Below are positions 8,082-17,617 of a DNA stretch of 20,378 nt, in pieces. The notes below the pieces were generated by a model. That model did not search any database. It worked only from the letters and a program-made list of their open reading frames with translations, and was not told the DNA's origin. Where the stretch lies: the NCBI GenBank assembly GCA_030765555.1, contig JAVCCI010000076.1, positions 1-20,378 on the forward strand. The letters run 5' to 3'. A program made the translations under genes and the position numbers. Each line of letters begins with the position of its first letter. Position 1 is the stretch's first letter. This stretch comes from Candidatus Kappaea frigidicola (GTDB lineage: Bacteria > Omnitrophota > Gorgyraeia > JAGLLT01).

Positions 8082-9171
8082 AACTTTTATTAATTAAATA
8101 CTCCATTCGATTAGTGGATTCAGGATCTGCAAGATTTTTACTTGCCTGCGCCATGAATTTTAGTCGTTGCCTATCATTTATAAGTGCAACTATTTTATCT
8201 GCAAGTATTTGCTCTGATATTGATCCTTCATCAAAAACTATAGCCGCCTTATTATCCTCTAAAACCTGCGCATTAAACTTCTGATGATTACCAGCATATG
8301 GATAGGGAATCAATATAGATGGCCTACCAACAGCGCTTATTTCAGCGATAGAGGTCGCACCTGCTCTAGATATAATCAAATCACTTGCAGCTAAGATTAA
8401 AGGCATCTTATCAGAAAACGCAATTATTTGATAGTCAATTATTGCTAAAGAATCATAATTTTGTCTAATATTATCATAATCCTTAGCCCCGCAAATATGA
8501 ATTACCTGAATATTTTTCTTTATACTATCATCAATACAATTTGCTGCCTTGATAAAAAGCTGATTAATAGCCCTGGCTCCCTGACTACCACCTACAACTA
8601 CTATCGTAAATTTATTACTTTTAAGTTTTAATTCCTTAACACCATTATCTTTAGTCACAATAAAAAAATCTTTATCTACAAAGTTACCAGTATAGACAGC
8701 TTTACGCCTGAACAGATTTTCACTTGCTTTAAAACTTACGGCTACTTTACTAGCCAATAATGAAAGTGCTCTATTGGCTTTGCCAGGAATTACATTTTGC
8801 TCATGCAAAATTATTTTTATTTTTTTAAAACTTAGAAACCCAGCAAATACTGCAGGTATACTAGCATAACTACCAAAACCAACTATAACATCCGGCTTAA
8901 ATTTCGTAATAAAACAAAATATTTTTACAAAAGCTTTTATATTATCAATAATAAATGAAATCCAAGTAAAGGTAAAAAAAGAATTAGGCATTTTTAAAGA
9001 ATATGCTACATAATCAAATTTGTTTTTTTTAAGCTTCTTTTCGAAAAAAGAATTAAAATTAAGGGAAAATTTTACATGATATTTTTCGCTCTTACAGCTT
9101 AGTTCTTTAGCAAGACTCAAAGCTACACTTATATGGCCACCGGTCCCACCTGTAGCAAATAATATATTCAT
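8065..9171 (-). CDS. murG: UDP-GlcNAc:lipid I GlcNAc transferase
   Basis: MurG transfers GlcNAc from UDP-GlcNAc to lipid I on the cytoplasmic face of the membrane, making lipid II. With the start at 9171 the protein has 368 residues. It opens with MNILFATGGTGGHIS, whose GGTGGH loop (8-13) is the MurG signature. The usual proline shortly after this loop is replaced. HEQNVIPGKANR, GGSQGARAIN and the C-terminal SRAGATSIAEISAVGRPSIL nucleotide-sugar site are all present. A longer reading from 9219 would add 16 residues and overlap ftsW by 44 nt. The inner ATG is preferred because it places the glycine loop at the usual position. It also has an AGGA 9 nt upstream and starts 4 nt after the ftsW stop. 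Confidence 0.95.
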   Translation of the reverse strand: MNILFATGGTGGHISVALSLAKELSCKSEKYHVKFSLNFNSFFEKKLKKNKFDYVAYSLKMPNSFFTFTWISFIIDNIKAFVKIFCFITKFKPDVIVGFGSYASIPAVFAGFLSFKKIKIILHEQNVIPGKANRALSLLASKVAVSFKASENLFRRKAVYTGNFVDKDFFIVTKDNGVKELKLKSNKFTIVVVGGSQGARAINQLFIKAANCIDDSIKKNIQVIHICGAKDYDNIRQNYDSLAIIDYQIIAFSDKMPLILAASDLIISRAGATSIAEISAVGRPSILIPYPYAGNHQKFNAQVLEDNKAAIVFDEGSISEQILADKIVALINDRQRLKFMAQASKNLADPESTNRMEYLINKSYENTK

Positions 9172-9175
9172 ACCA

Positions 9176-10270
9176 TCAAATCCTATCCCTTGAAACATTG
9201 AGCAGTAAAGCAACTGCAATCATATTAAAAAATAAGGCTGAACCACCATAACTAATAAATGGTAAAGGAAGGCCTTTGGTTGGTAAAAAACCTGTACTGC
9301 TACCTATATGAACCACAACCTGTAAACCAATCAAGCATACAACACCAAAAATAATATATCGAGCAAACATATTTTTCAAATTCATGGCAATCATACCAGA
9401 AAAAACAATAAACATGATATACAACATGATTAAACTAAAAGCACCTGCAAATCCAAGCTCTTCTCCTACTATAGAGAATATGAAATCAGTGTGTGCTGCG
9501 GGAAGATAGAAAAGCTTTTGCTGTCCACGGCCCAAACCGACACCCATCAGCCCTCCTGAACCCAATGCAATCAAAGATTGGATCAATTGATACCCCTCAT
9601 CCGCTTTATGCTCCCAGGGATTACTGAAGGCTATCATTCTTCTAAGCCTGTAAGGTTTAAAAAGGATCAAATAATATACAACAGGCAAAGCTGCCAGCCC
9701 CAACAGAGACACATGAAACCATCTTGCCCCGCCAATAAATAGCATAAAAAGCGAAACTGTTAAAAGCAAAACAGCTGTTCCTAAATCAGGTTGAACCAAT
9801 ATTAAACTCGCTACTATACAAATCACCATAATAGCTGGTAAAAAACCACTAAAAAAATAATTAATTTTGTAATCTTTTCTAACCAAATAATCCGCTAAAT
9901 ATAGAATAATCGCCAATTTTGCAAATTCCGATGGTTGAAAATTAAAGAAACCTAAATGAAACCATCTTTGAGCTCCTCCAACTCTCCTGCCAATATGAGG
10001 TATTAAAACGATAATCAATAAAGAGATAGCTAAAAACAATGCTGGTTTTGCCCATTTTTGCAAGGATTTTATATCTACTAACATGAGAATAAAGCTAGCA
10101 GCTAAACCAATAAGAATGAATATAAAATGTTTTAATAGATAAAATGAGGCGTTACCATGGTATTCATAAGCTTTAAGAGCTGTTGAATTATAAACCATTA
10201 TCACTCCAAAGCTGATGAGTATTGCACATATAACAAAGATTACAATTCGACAAAACCTTAGTGATGGCAT
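9176..10270 (-). CDS. ftsW: Septal peptidoglycan polymerase FtsW (SEDS family)
   Basis: FtsW is the polytopic SEDS glycosyltransferase that polymerises lipid II at the septum together with FtsI. The 364-residue protein has about ten hydrophobic segments. Family landmarks are MVYNSTA near residue 24, the RWFHLGFFNFQPSEFAKLA block, the large-loop region with GRGQQKLFYLPAAHTDFIF, VGEELGF and the C-terminal PLPFISYGGSA. FtsW is chosen over RodA because the gene sits between murD and murG beside ftsI and the other division genes. The ATG lies 1 nt after the murD stop. Confidence 0.95.
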   Translation of the reverse strand: MPSLRFCRIVIFVICAILISFGVIMVYNSTALKAYEYHGNASFYLLKHFIFILIGLAASFILMLVDIKSLQKWAKPALFLAISLLIIVLIPHIGRRVGGAQRWFHLGFFNFQPSEFAKLAIILYLADYLVRKDYKINYFFSGFLPAIMVICIVASLILVQPDLGTAVLLLTVSLFMLFIGGARWFHVSLLGLAALPVVYYLILFKPYRLRRMIAFSNPWEHKADEGYQLIQSLIALGSGGLMGVGLGRGQQKLFYLPAAHTDFIFSIVGEELGFAGAFSLIMLYIMFIVFSGMIAMNLKNMFARYIIFGVVCLIGLQVVVHIGSSTGFLPTKGLPLPFISYGGSALFFNMIAVALLLNVSRDRI

Positions 10271-10271
10271 C

Positions 10272-11609
10272 TTAAGAGTTTATCTCCTTGACTATTTTTA
10301 TAAATGTTTCGCCTCTTTCCTTATAACTAGAAAATTCATCAAAACTAGCACACATTGGAGATAACAATATTACATCTCCCTTTACTGCTTGGCTCCTAGC
10401 ATAAATAACTGCCTCTCTAAGACTCTCTACAACTTTCAAGGGCTTTATACCTTCTAGGGCTTCCCGCAATTTATGCCTTGCCTCTCCCGCTAGAACAATT
10501 AACTTTACATTTTTAAAAAAATCAGGTGTTAGTGTTTTAAAATCAGTTTTTTTATCAAAACCACCAGCCAATAATATAGTTGGTTCTGCAATAGCCTTCA
10601 AGGCTTGTCTGGTAGCTGATACATTTGTTGCCTTTGAATCATTCACATAAAGAACTCCATTGTATATACCCACTTTCTCTATGCGATGAGCAAGCCCCTT
10701 AAAATCCCTAACTGTTTTAAATAGAATGTCATCTGAAATATTTAGGCATCTTGCTAAAGCCGCCAAGAAAATAAAATTTTCTGCCACTTTTATATTTGCA
10801 ATATTTATTTCAGATAACTTGCAAAACTTCTTATTATTCTTAATAATATCCTGACCTTTTAGGTAAATGTCAGCCGTGACTTCTTGGGAAACAACGGCAA
10901 GTTGCGCTTCAATTTTCATACCATTGAAATAATTATCGTAATCCTCTTTTCGCAAAATGCAAAAGTCAGCTTCATCCTGCTCCTGAAATATTTTAGCTTT
11001 AGCCATATAATATTCTCGAAAATCAGCATGATAATCCAAATGATCCTGATCAATATTCAACATCATGCTCACTTTAGGCTTAAGCTTATCTGAGGTTAAA
11101 AGCTGAAATGAACTCACTTCCAAAACTACATAATCATTTTTCTTAGCTTCCTGAGCTATATCACAGAATGGCTTACCAATATTTCCACACAAAAAAGTAT
11201 TATAACCAGAATTTCTAAGAAGACTTGCCGAAAGACTTGCCGTAGTTGTTTTCCCATTAGTACCAGTTATCGCAATTATTGGTGCCTCACAACACATGTA
11301 GCCCAATTCAATTTCACTAATTACAGGCAACCCCATGGCTTTAGCTGCAACAACCAAGAAATTATCCATATGTATTCCTGGACTAACAATAACAATTTCA
11401 CACTTATCTAAAATTGCTTTGGAATGTTTGTCAGTCTCTATTTGATTAATTCCATTATTATGAAGAATGCGTATTTTAGTTCTCAGATCATCGGCTTTAC
11501 TGCTATCGCTTACACGAACATTAGCTCCTAGCTTTTTTAAAAGTAAAGCTGCGCTTAATCCACTTTCACCTAAGCCAATAACTAAACAATTTTTGAACTT
11601 AAAATCCAT
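10272..11609 (-). CDS. murD: UDP-MurNAc-L-Ala--D-glutamate ligase
   Basis: MurD adds D-glutamate to UDP-MurNAc-L-Ala. The 445-residue protein begins with the UDP-binding domain (VIGLGESGLSAA at 10-21, then IVSPGIHMDN near 74-83). The ATPase P-loop ITGTNGKTTTASL follows (114-126), and LNIDQDHLDYH marks the central domain. The C-terminal domain has YVNDSKATNVSATRQAL and LLAGGFDKKTDF, both diagnostic of MurD. It also has LLSPMCASFDEFSSYKERGE near the end. It begins 1 nt after the mraY stop and ends 1 nt before ftsW, so it belongs to the coupled operon. Confidence 0.97.
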   Translation of the reverse strand: MDFKFKNCLVIGLGESGLSAALLLKKLGANVRVSDSSKADDLRTKIRILHNNGINQIETDKHSKAILDKCEIVIVSPGIHMDNFLVVAAKAMGLPVISEIELGYMCCEAPIIAITGTNGKTTTASLSASLLRNSGYNTFLCGNIGKPFCDIAQEAKKNDYVVLEVSSFQLLTSDKLKPKVSMMLNIDQDHLDYHADFREYYMAKAKIFQEQDEADFCILRKEDYDNYFNGMKIEAQLAVVSQEVTADIYLKGQDIIKNNKKFCKLSEINIANIKVAENFIFLAALARCLNISDDILFKTVRDFKGLAHRIEKVGIYNGVLYVNDSKATNVSATRQALKAIAEPTILLAGGFDKKTDFKTLTPDFFKNVKLIVLAGEARHKLREALEGIKPLKVVESLREAVIYARSQAVKGDVILLSPMCASFDEFSSYKERGETFIKIVKEINS

Positions 11610-11610
11610 A

Positions 11611-12699
11611 TTACCTCAACTTTAAACTAATTAAACTTAAAAAAGCGAGCATAGCTGCAATTAACCACAGGCGCACAGTGATTTTGGTTTCCTGTATGCC
11701 TTTAAGTTGAAAATGATGATGAAGAGGAGCAACTAAAAAAACTCTCTTACCTTTCATCTTAAAAGAAAAAATCTGGATTAAAACAGAAAGAGCTTCGATT
11801 ACAAAAATCCCGCCAACTATTAAAAGCATCAATTCTTTTTTAACAAAAACGGCTACAGTTCCAATCGCTCCCCCTAAAGCTAGTGAACCCGTATCACCCA
11901 TAAAGATAGTCGCAGGGTAGCAATTATACCAAAGGAAACCAAGGCCAGCACCAACTATTGCACTACATATTATTGCTAATTCTCCGGCATCGGGAATGAA
12001 TATTATTTGCAGATAATCACTAAAACGTGCATGCCCAGTGACGTAACTAAAACCCGCATAAGTAATAGCAACCATCAAAACACAACCGATTGCCAACCCA
12101 TCCAAACCATCTGTAAAGTTAACCGCATTTGAACAACCAACAATAACGACCATCGTAAAAAGTATATACATTGCTCCTAAATTTACTATGCAATTTTTGA
12201 AAAATGGAATATCTAATCTAGTGGAAATATCAGGACTAAAATATATATAACATCCAATAAGTAATGAAATGATTATTTGGCCGATCAATTTTGTGGCTAT
12301 AGTTAATCCCTTGGATTGTGGCTTAAAAATCTTTAAATAATCATCAATAAAACCTAAAAACCCAAACCAAAGCACAGAAGCCAATGTTATAATCACATAA
12401 GCATTATTGAGATCAGCCCATAACAAAGATGGAATTATGACTGACAAAATGATAATAAGCCCTCCCATGCTCGGGACTGCTTTTTTATCTTTATGAAGAT
12501 CATAAAGACCGGGACAATCACTTGTTCTTGTATTGCTCCAAATATCTAACTTACTTAGTTTATCTATTATATACTTGCCAACAATAATGCTTAAAATGAA
12601 AGCAGTTACAGCTGCCATAATAGATCTAAATGTAATATATCGAACAACATTAAACCCAAACCAAGAATCTCTTAAGGGATATAAGAGTTCATAAAGCAT
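11611..12699 (-). CDS. mraY: Phospho-MurNAc-pentapeptide transferase (MraY)
   Basis: MraY transfers phospho-MurNAc-pentapeptide from UDP to undecaprenyl phosphate, making lipid I in the inner membrane. The 362-residue polytopic protein carries the expected motifs: VPSMGGLII (75-83), FIDDYLKI with the aspartate pair D119-D120, NFTDGLDGLA (194-203), FMGDTGSLALGG (266-277, D269) and the cytoplasmic histidine motif APLHHHFQLKG with H327-H329. The N-terminal GFNVVRYITFRS matches the E. coli start region. The ATG lies 28 nt inside the end of murF, so initiation is probably coupled to murF translation. Confidence 0.97.
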   Translation of the reverse strand: MLYELLYPLRDSWFGFNVVRYITFRSIMAAVTAFILSIIVGKYIIDKLSKLDIWSNTRTSDCPGLYDLHKDKKAVPSMGGLIIILSVIIPSLLWADLNNAYVIITLASVLWFGFLGFIDDYLKIFKPQSKGLTIATKLIGQIIISLLIGCYIYFSPDISTRLDIPFFKNCIVNLGAMYILFTMVVIVGCSNAVNFTDGLDGLAIGCVLMVAITYAGFSYVTGHARFSDYLQIIFIPDAGELAIICSAIVGAGLGFLWYNCYPATIFMGDTGSLALGGAIGTVAVFVKKELMLLIVGGIFVIEALSVLIQIFSFKMKGKRVFLVAPLHHHFQLKGIQETKITVRLWLIAAMLAFLSLISLKLR

Positions 12700-14063
12700 T
12701 CTACAATCTCCTCTGTTTTCATTAAGCGCGAGCCCTTCAAAAGAACTATATCACCTTTTTTTGCTTTTTTTAATAACAAAGAGGTCACTTCTTCATTATT
12801 CTTGAGAAAAAATATGTTCTTTTTAGGCATACCAGCCCTACCAGCAGCTTCACAATACCAACCTGCATACTTGCCATAAGTCATCAATATGTCTATTTTA
12901 GAGTGAGCTACAGCTCTACCAATGCATTCATGATATCTCCTACTACTTGCACCCAGTTCAAGCATATCCGCTAAAACAATAATCTTCTTACCGTTTGACT
13001 GTCTCAAACTTATGCTTTCAAGAGCTAATCCAACCGATTTAGGATTCGCATTATATCCATCATTAATAAATTCAATACCCTTACAATCAATGCGCTGCAT
13101 ACGCTTAGGTAAAAGTTTATAACTTTTCAACTTACGTTTTATAATAGCATAACTTACTTTCAACTCACGCGCAACAGCAATAGCAGCTAAAGCATTATCA
13201 ACATTAAATCCTCCAATTAGATCAAGCGCTATTTTTTGAAAACCATTTACTTTGAAATTTAAAGAATTATTATTTATTACTATATCACTAGCTTTATAAT
13301 CAGCAGCTTGATCAATGGCAAACGTAACTACCTTGCCTTTATGTTTTTTTATTAAGGGTTTTAATTGTTGAGAATCAGCATTAACTACAGCTATTTTTAA
13401 ACCTCTTAGGGTCTGAACTAGTTCCCATTTAGCCTTAGCTATCTCTTTAATACTTTTAAAAAATTTTAAATGAACTGGGTGCACGCAGGTTATAATCCCA
13501 ATATCAGCCTCAGCCAATTTATTAAGTTTTTTTATTTCTCTTGGGCGGTTCATTCCCATCTCAAGTACTACGATTTGATGATCTGCCTGCAAATTACATA
13601 GCGTTAATGGCAAACCATATTGATTATTAAAATTACCAGCAGTTTTTAAAACCTTATAACTCCCGGATAAAATCAAAGATAGCATTTCTTTGGTAGTTGT
13701 CTTCCCGCAAGAACCTGTAATACCAATTACTTTTGCTTTTGATTTTTTTCTCTTTAAAGCAGCAATATCAAATAAGGCCCTATGTGTATTTTTTACTTTG
13801 ATAATTGTAATTTTAGAAGCAATTTTCTCTAAAGACACTTGATGGCTAATTATAAAAAAACGGCAGCCTTTTTTGTAGGCAGCCTGAATATAATCATGGC
13901 CATCATTATACTCACCCTTAATAGCAATAAATGCCTGATTTTTTTTTAATCTGCGGCTATCAATTTCAAAATCAGTCGCTATATCCAGCAAAGAACCAGA
14001 TAACAACTTGCCCTTTGTCTTTTTAATTATATCTTTTGCTCTAAGAGATATACTATTTTTCAT
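12672..14063 (-). CDS. murF: UDP-MurNAc-tripeptide--D-Ala-D-Ala ligase
   Basis: MurF attaches the D-Ala-D-Ala dipeptide made by Ddl, completing the UDP-MurNAc-pentapeptide. The 463-residue protein has an N-terminal substrate domain (FEIDSRRLKKNQAFIAIKGE at about 32-51 and DGHDYI). The P-loop is GITGSCGKTTTKEML (114-128), with Ser-Cys in place of the Thr-Asn seen in MurD and MurE, as often occurs in MurF. AGNFNNQYGLPLTL follows and is the family hallmark. EMGMNRPREI and NDGYNANPKSV are also typical. The gene overlaps the end of murE by 11 nt and the start of mraY by 28 nt. Confidence 0.96.
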   Translation of the reverse strand: MKNSISLRAKDIIKKTKGKLLSGSLLDIATDFEIDSRRLKKNQAFIAIKGEYNDGHDYIQAAYKKGCRFFIISHQVSLEKIASKITIIKVKNTHRALFDIAALKRKKSKAKVIGITGSCGKTTTKEMLSLILSGSYKVLKTAGNFNNQYGLPLTLCNLQADHQIVVLEMGMNRPREIKKLNKLAEADIGIITCVHPVHLKFFKSIKEIAKAKWELVQTLRGLKIAVVNADSQQLKPLIKKHKGKVVTFAIDQAADYKASDIVINNNSLNFKVNGFQKIALDLIGGFNVDNALAAIAVARELKVSYAIIKRKLKSYKLLPKRMQRIDCKGIEFINDGYNANPKSVGLALESISLRQSNGKKIIVLADMLELGASSRRYHECIGRAVAHSKIDILMTYGKYAGWYCEAAGRAGMPKKNIFFLKNNEEVTSLLLKKAKKGDIVLLKGSRLMKTEEIVECFMNSYIP

Positions 14064-15522
14064 TCAATATTTTCCTAGCTACATTATAGTCCGAAAATGG
14101 AATAATTCTATCCTTAATAACTTGGTATTTTTCATGACCTTTACCTGCTATTAAAACTACATCACCTGCATTAGCCAATTTAATAGCTTTCCTTATTGCC
14201 CTTAATCTATCTTTTATAAAATAACATTTTTTTAATTCACTTCTCTTGATTCCTTTTTTTATATCGTTAATAATATCACCCGCATCTTCACTGCGCGGAT
14301 TATCGCTGCTTACAATAACTATATCGCAGGCCGCAACAGCTATTTTACCCATTTTAGGTCTTTTCTTTTTATCCCTATCTCCTCCGCAACCAAAGAGGCA
14401 AATCAATTTACTTTCTGCCTTCTTTACAGTAGATAAGAGACTAGTAACATTTTTTAAGGCATCTGGGGTGTGCGCATAGTCTATATAAATATATTCGCCA
14501 TTTTTTCCCTTGAGCTTCTCTAGCCTACCAGGAACATTTTTAATATCGTACAAAGAACTTTTAATAACATCAATTTTACATTTTAATTCAAGAGAGCAAC
14601 TAAAAGCAGCTAAAATATTATAAACATTATGAACGCCACTTAGTTTGCTTTCAATTCTAATAAGCTTTTTAAAATGGTTAACAGTAAAAGCGGACCCTTT
14701 AATAGATAGCGTTAAATCACTAGCTGAGCAATCAGCATTTTTACTAAGGCCATAACTGATACATCGACTTTTAGTTGTCTGCCTAAAGCTTCCATAAGAC
14801 GCGTCATCAATATTAAGAATGGCTAATCCCCCATTCCTAATTTTTTTAAAAAGTTGTTTTTTTGATTCTAAATAATTATTCATATTTTTGTGATAATCAA
14901 GGTGATCTTGTGATAAATTTGTAAAAATAGCTGCCTTAAAATTAAGATGTTTTACACGATTCTGACTTAAAGCATGCGAAGAAACTTCCATAATAATATA
15001 ATCGACTTTTTTTATTAGCATAGCATTAATTATTTTAGCTAACTCAACCGCTCCCGGCGTCGTATTACGCATTTCATTAATACGCCCATTAGATATCTTC
15101 CACCCCAAGGTTCCGATAATGCCACACTTATAGTTAGACTTTTCTAAAATACTTTTCAAAAGGAAAGTGACTGTTGTTTTTCCATTGGTACCGGTGACAC
15201 CTATAATATTTGCTTTTACTAAAGAAGGATAAAAATTATTCAATACTTTAGCAAGTGCAGAGTGCATATTCTCAACAACGACTAGATGATCTACATATTG
15301 AACATTTTTGGGCTTTTCTTGAGTTAATATTGCCGCAGCACCATTTGAAATAGCTTCTGCAATATAATCATTACCATCAAAAAATGATCCCTTAACCGCA
15401 ATGAATAAATATCCTTTTTTAACCTTTTTAGAATTAGTTTCAATCCCTCTGATCATAGTATCTTCAGAACAATAACTGTCTTTTATTCTAATTCCGTTAA
15501 GTATGTTTTTTAATTTTTTCAT
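14053..15522 (-). CDS. murE: UDP-MurNAc-L-Ala-D-Glu--meso-diaminopimelate ligase
   Basis: MurE adds the third residue of the stem peptide. The 489-residue protein has an N-terminal domain with ETNSKKVKKGYLFIAVKG, the P-loop GVTGTNGKTTVTFLL (109-123) and a central TNLSQDHLDYHKNMNNYLES block. The last of these lies near the lysine that is usually carbamylated. The C-terminal domain has IDYAHTPDAL and GCGGDRDKKKRP. Substrate choice is readable from DNPR at residues 407-410: Mur ligases with this motif use meso-diaminopimelate, whereas lysine-adding enzymes have other residues here. The host should therefore have m-DAP peptidoglycan. The start lies 1 nt after the ftsI stop. Confidence 0.97.
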   Translation of the reverse strand: MKKLKNILNGIRIKDSYCSEDTMIRGIETNSKKVKKGYLFIAVKGSFFDGNDYIAEAISNGAAAILTQEKPKNVQYVDHLVVVENMHSALAKVLNNFYPSLVKANIIGVTGTNGKTTVTFLLKSILEKSNYKCGIIGTLGWKISNGRINEMRNTTPGAVELAKIINAMLIKKVDYIIMEVSSHALSQNRVKHLNFKAAIFTNLSQDHLDYHKNMNNYLESKKQLFKKIRNGGLAILNIDDASYGSFRQTTKSRCISYGLSKNADCSASDLTLSIKGSAFTVNHFKKLIRIESKLSGVHNVYNILAAFSCSLELKCKIDVIKSSLYDIKNVPGRLEKLKGKNGEYIYIDYAHTPDALKNVTSLLSTVKKAESKLICLFGCGGDRDKKKRPKMGKIAVAACDIVIVSSDNPRSEDAGDIINDIKKGIKRSELKKCYFIKDRLRAIRKAIKLANAGDVVLIAGKGHEKYQVIKDRIIPFSDYNVARKILNEK

Positions 15523-15523
15523 T

Positions 15524-17206
15524 CTATTTATTTGTATGTTGTAAATATTTAATTATTTCCTCTGCAACGTTTTTGAATACTGGAGCCGAAACTGTCCCAC
15601 CATAATATACAGGCCTAGGTTCATCCAAAACAACTATAATTGCTAGGTTAATATCATCACTTAATATAAATCCACCAAATGTCGCCATAAATTTAGAGTG
15701 TGAATAACCACCCGTAGGTTCAATTTTTTGTGCCGTACCCGTCTTACCGCATACAACATAACCTTTAATTCTAGCTCTTTTTCCAGTTCCAGTTTCAACA
15801 ACTGCCTGCATAATTTCTCTAACATTCTTACTAATCTTTTGACTTATTACGCGATATTTCACTGGATAGTTAAACTCTTTGACTATATTACCGCTGTTAT
15901 CACTTATATGTCTAACGAGGTGTGGCTGAACTAAATATCCATCATTAGCAATTACAGCTATGCTAGTAATCATCTGTAGAGCAGTTACAGCGATTTCCTG
16001 TCCAATAGGTATGGCTGCTATGGAAATCCTTGACCATTTTGTAGGATCTTTTACTATCCCTTTTTCTTCCATAGGAAAATCAATGTCAGTTTTTGCTCCA
16101 AAGCCAAAGCGAAGCATATAATCATAAAAAACATTTTCATCCAACCTTGAAGCCACCTTAACAGTCCCTATATTAGAAGAATGCTCAATAACACCCTTAA
16201 ATGATAAATCTTTATACGGCTTGTGATCATGCAAGACGTGATTAGCAACTTTATAAGCACCGTTCTCGCAATATATAGTTTCATCTAAGGAAACCACTTC
16301 TTCCTCAAGTGCCACAGCAGCGGTAACAACTTTAAACACTGAGCCTGGCTCAAAAATATCACTGACAGCTCTATTTCGTCTTGCATCAGCAGGACTATCA
16401 TTAAAAGCATTAGGGTTATAGGTGGGCCTACTAGACATAGCTAAAATCTCGCCATTAAGAGAGTTCATTACTATAATAGTTCCGCCTTTTGCTTTATATT
16501 TCTTGTATGCCTTATCCAGTTCCCTTTCAGCCACATATTGAATATACTTATCGATTGTTAAAACTATATCAAGGCCATCTAGGGCCTCATAAATAGTTTC
16601 AGACTCTGATTCAATATGTCTACCCTTAGCATCCCTACCAACCAAACTCAGCCCAGGACTACCCTTTAAGTAATCATTATAATAGAATTCTAATCCTTCT
16701 AATCCAGTATTATCAATTCCTACAAAACCTACAACATGCGCTGTCAGTTCATTGTCTGGATAAAATCTTTTGCTTTCCTTTACAAACCCAACATGACAGC
16801 CATCTAATTGATTAATATTCTTTTTCTCTTGCTGAGAAATATATCTCTTTATCCAAACAAAAGCTTTATCTTTAGCTAATTTTGTGCGAACATTCTCATA
16901 GTCTATACCGAAATATTCAGATATCTTTTGCGCAACCTCATCCTTATTTTTTATTCTTCTAGGATTAGCATAGCATGATGGAATATCAAAACTAACGGCT
17001 ATGTTTCTTAGCTTAGAATCTAATATCTTGCCTCTCCTGGGAGGAATTTTATAATAAAAAGTATGCTGCCCCTCCGCCAAGGCTCCAAATTGATATGATT
17101 TAATTATCTGTAAATAGAATAGACGCCCGCCCAAAACGAACAAAGGTAGGATTAGAAATAATACATAAATCTTAAGGGAACGTGAATTATAGGTTCTCTC
17201 ATGCAC
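15524..17206 (-). CDS. ftsI: Septal peptidoglycan transpeptidase FtsI (PBP3)
   Basis: FtsI is the class B penicillin-binding protein that cross-links septal peptidoglycan made by FtsW. The 560-residue protein has a short cytoplasmic tail, one membrane segment (about 11-31) and a pedestal domain that begins IPPRRGKILD (54-63). The transpeptidase domain carries all three catalytic motifs: S289-V-F-K292 in EPGSVFKV, S343-S-N345 in EHSSNIGT and K488-T-G490 in CGKTGTAQK. There is no sign of a C-terminal PASTA repeat. The only reasonable start is a GTG at 17204-17206, and no clear Shine-Dalgarno precedes it. It lies 30 nt after the ftsL-like gene. Confidence 0.95.
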   Translation of the reverse strand: MHERTYNSRSLKIYVLFLILPLFVLGGRLFYLQIIKSYQFGALAEGQHTFYYKIPPRRGKILDSKLRNIAVSFDIPSCYANPRRIKNKDEVAQKISEYFGIDYENVRTKLAKDKAFVWIKRYISQQEKKNINQLDGCHVGFVKESKRFYPDNELTAHVVGFVGIDNTGLEGLEFYYNDYLKGSPGLSLVGRDAKGRHIESESETIYEALDGLDIVLTIDKYIQYVAERELDKAYKKYKAKGGTIIVMNSLNGEILAMSSRPTYNPNAFNDSPADARRNRAVSDIFEPGSVFKVVTAAVALEEEVVSLDETIYCENGAYKVANHVLHDHKPYKDLSFKGVIEHSSNIGTVKVASRLDENVFYDYMLRFGFGAKTDIDFPMEEKGIVKDPTKWSRISIAAIPIGQEIAVTALQMITSIAVIANDGYLVQPHLVRHISDNSGNIVKEFNYPVKYRVISQKISKNVREIMQAVVETGTGKRARIKGYVVCGKTGTAQKIEPTGGYSHSKFMATFGGFILSDDINLAIIVVLDEPRPVYYGGTVSAPVFKNVAEEIIKYLQHTNK

Positions 17207-17236
17207 AGTGATTACAATTTTTTCTGGAAATACTTT

Positions 17237-17617
17237 TTACTGTTTAGATTTCAAATCTTTTAGCAAATCAGCTTCCGCCCGTTGAGTAAAACTTAAAATA
17301 TTCAATAATCTAGGAACATTGCTGGACTTTTCTGACTGAGGCACTGAAGTATCTGCCAAATATATTATCTGATCTTTCTCTGGAGAACTCAAAAGTATGT
17401 TCTCAGCCACCAGCGCTTCCTCAAGACTATTAGGTGATTTGAGCTTATAAGTATTATATACGAGAATGTTGTTTTGGTCAAGCAACCTGTTAATCATTGA
17501 CTGATCATGCCCTATTTCATAACTCAGGCTCAATAAAGCGTTCTGCTGACTCACATAATAAAGAGATAGCACAGTCGAAAATATTAGAAGAATTAAAAAT
17601 TTAGTTATTGGCCTCAT
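17237..17617 (-). CDS. ftsL: FtsL-like bitopic division protein
   Basis: FtsL forms the FtsQLB complex that controls FtsW-FtsI activity. The sequence is weakly conserved, so the call rests on architecture and place. It has 126 residues, a short cytoplasmic N-terminus and one membrane segment (about 6-22, FLILLIFSTVLSLYYV). A polar, helix-prone stretch (24-60) follows, with LLSLSYEI and LLDQNNILVYNTYKL, then a KSPNSLEEALVAEN segment resembling the SP-x-x-L/I-E-E-x-A element of the family. The C-terminal 40 residues are low in recognisable motifs. It overlaps rsmH by 4 nt (ATGA) and precedes ftsI, the standard ftsL position. No separate ftsB is seen here. Confidence 0.8.
   Translation of the reverse strand: MRPITKFLILLIFSTVLSLYYVSQQNALLSLSYEIGHDQSMINRLLDQNNILVYNTYKLKSPNSLEEALVAENILLSSPEKDQIIYLADTSVPQSEKSSNVPRLLNILSFTQRAEADLLKDLKSKQ

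Noticed and set aside
9172..9219. Longer MurG start overlapping ftsW by 44 nt
   Set aside because: It would place 16 extra unconserved residues before the glycine loop. The inner ATG at 9171 has a better ribosome binding site and spacing.
14246..14479. Plus-strand ORF of 77 codons
   Set aside because: It is antisense to the C-terminal domain of murE with no ribosome binding site or domain of its own.
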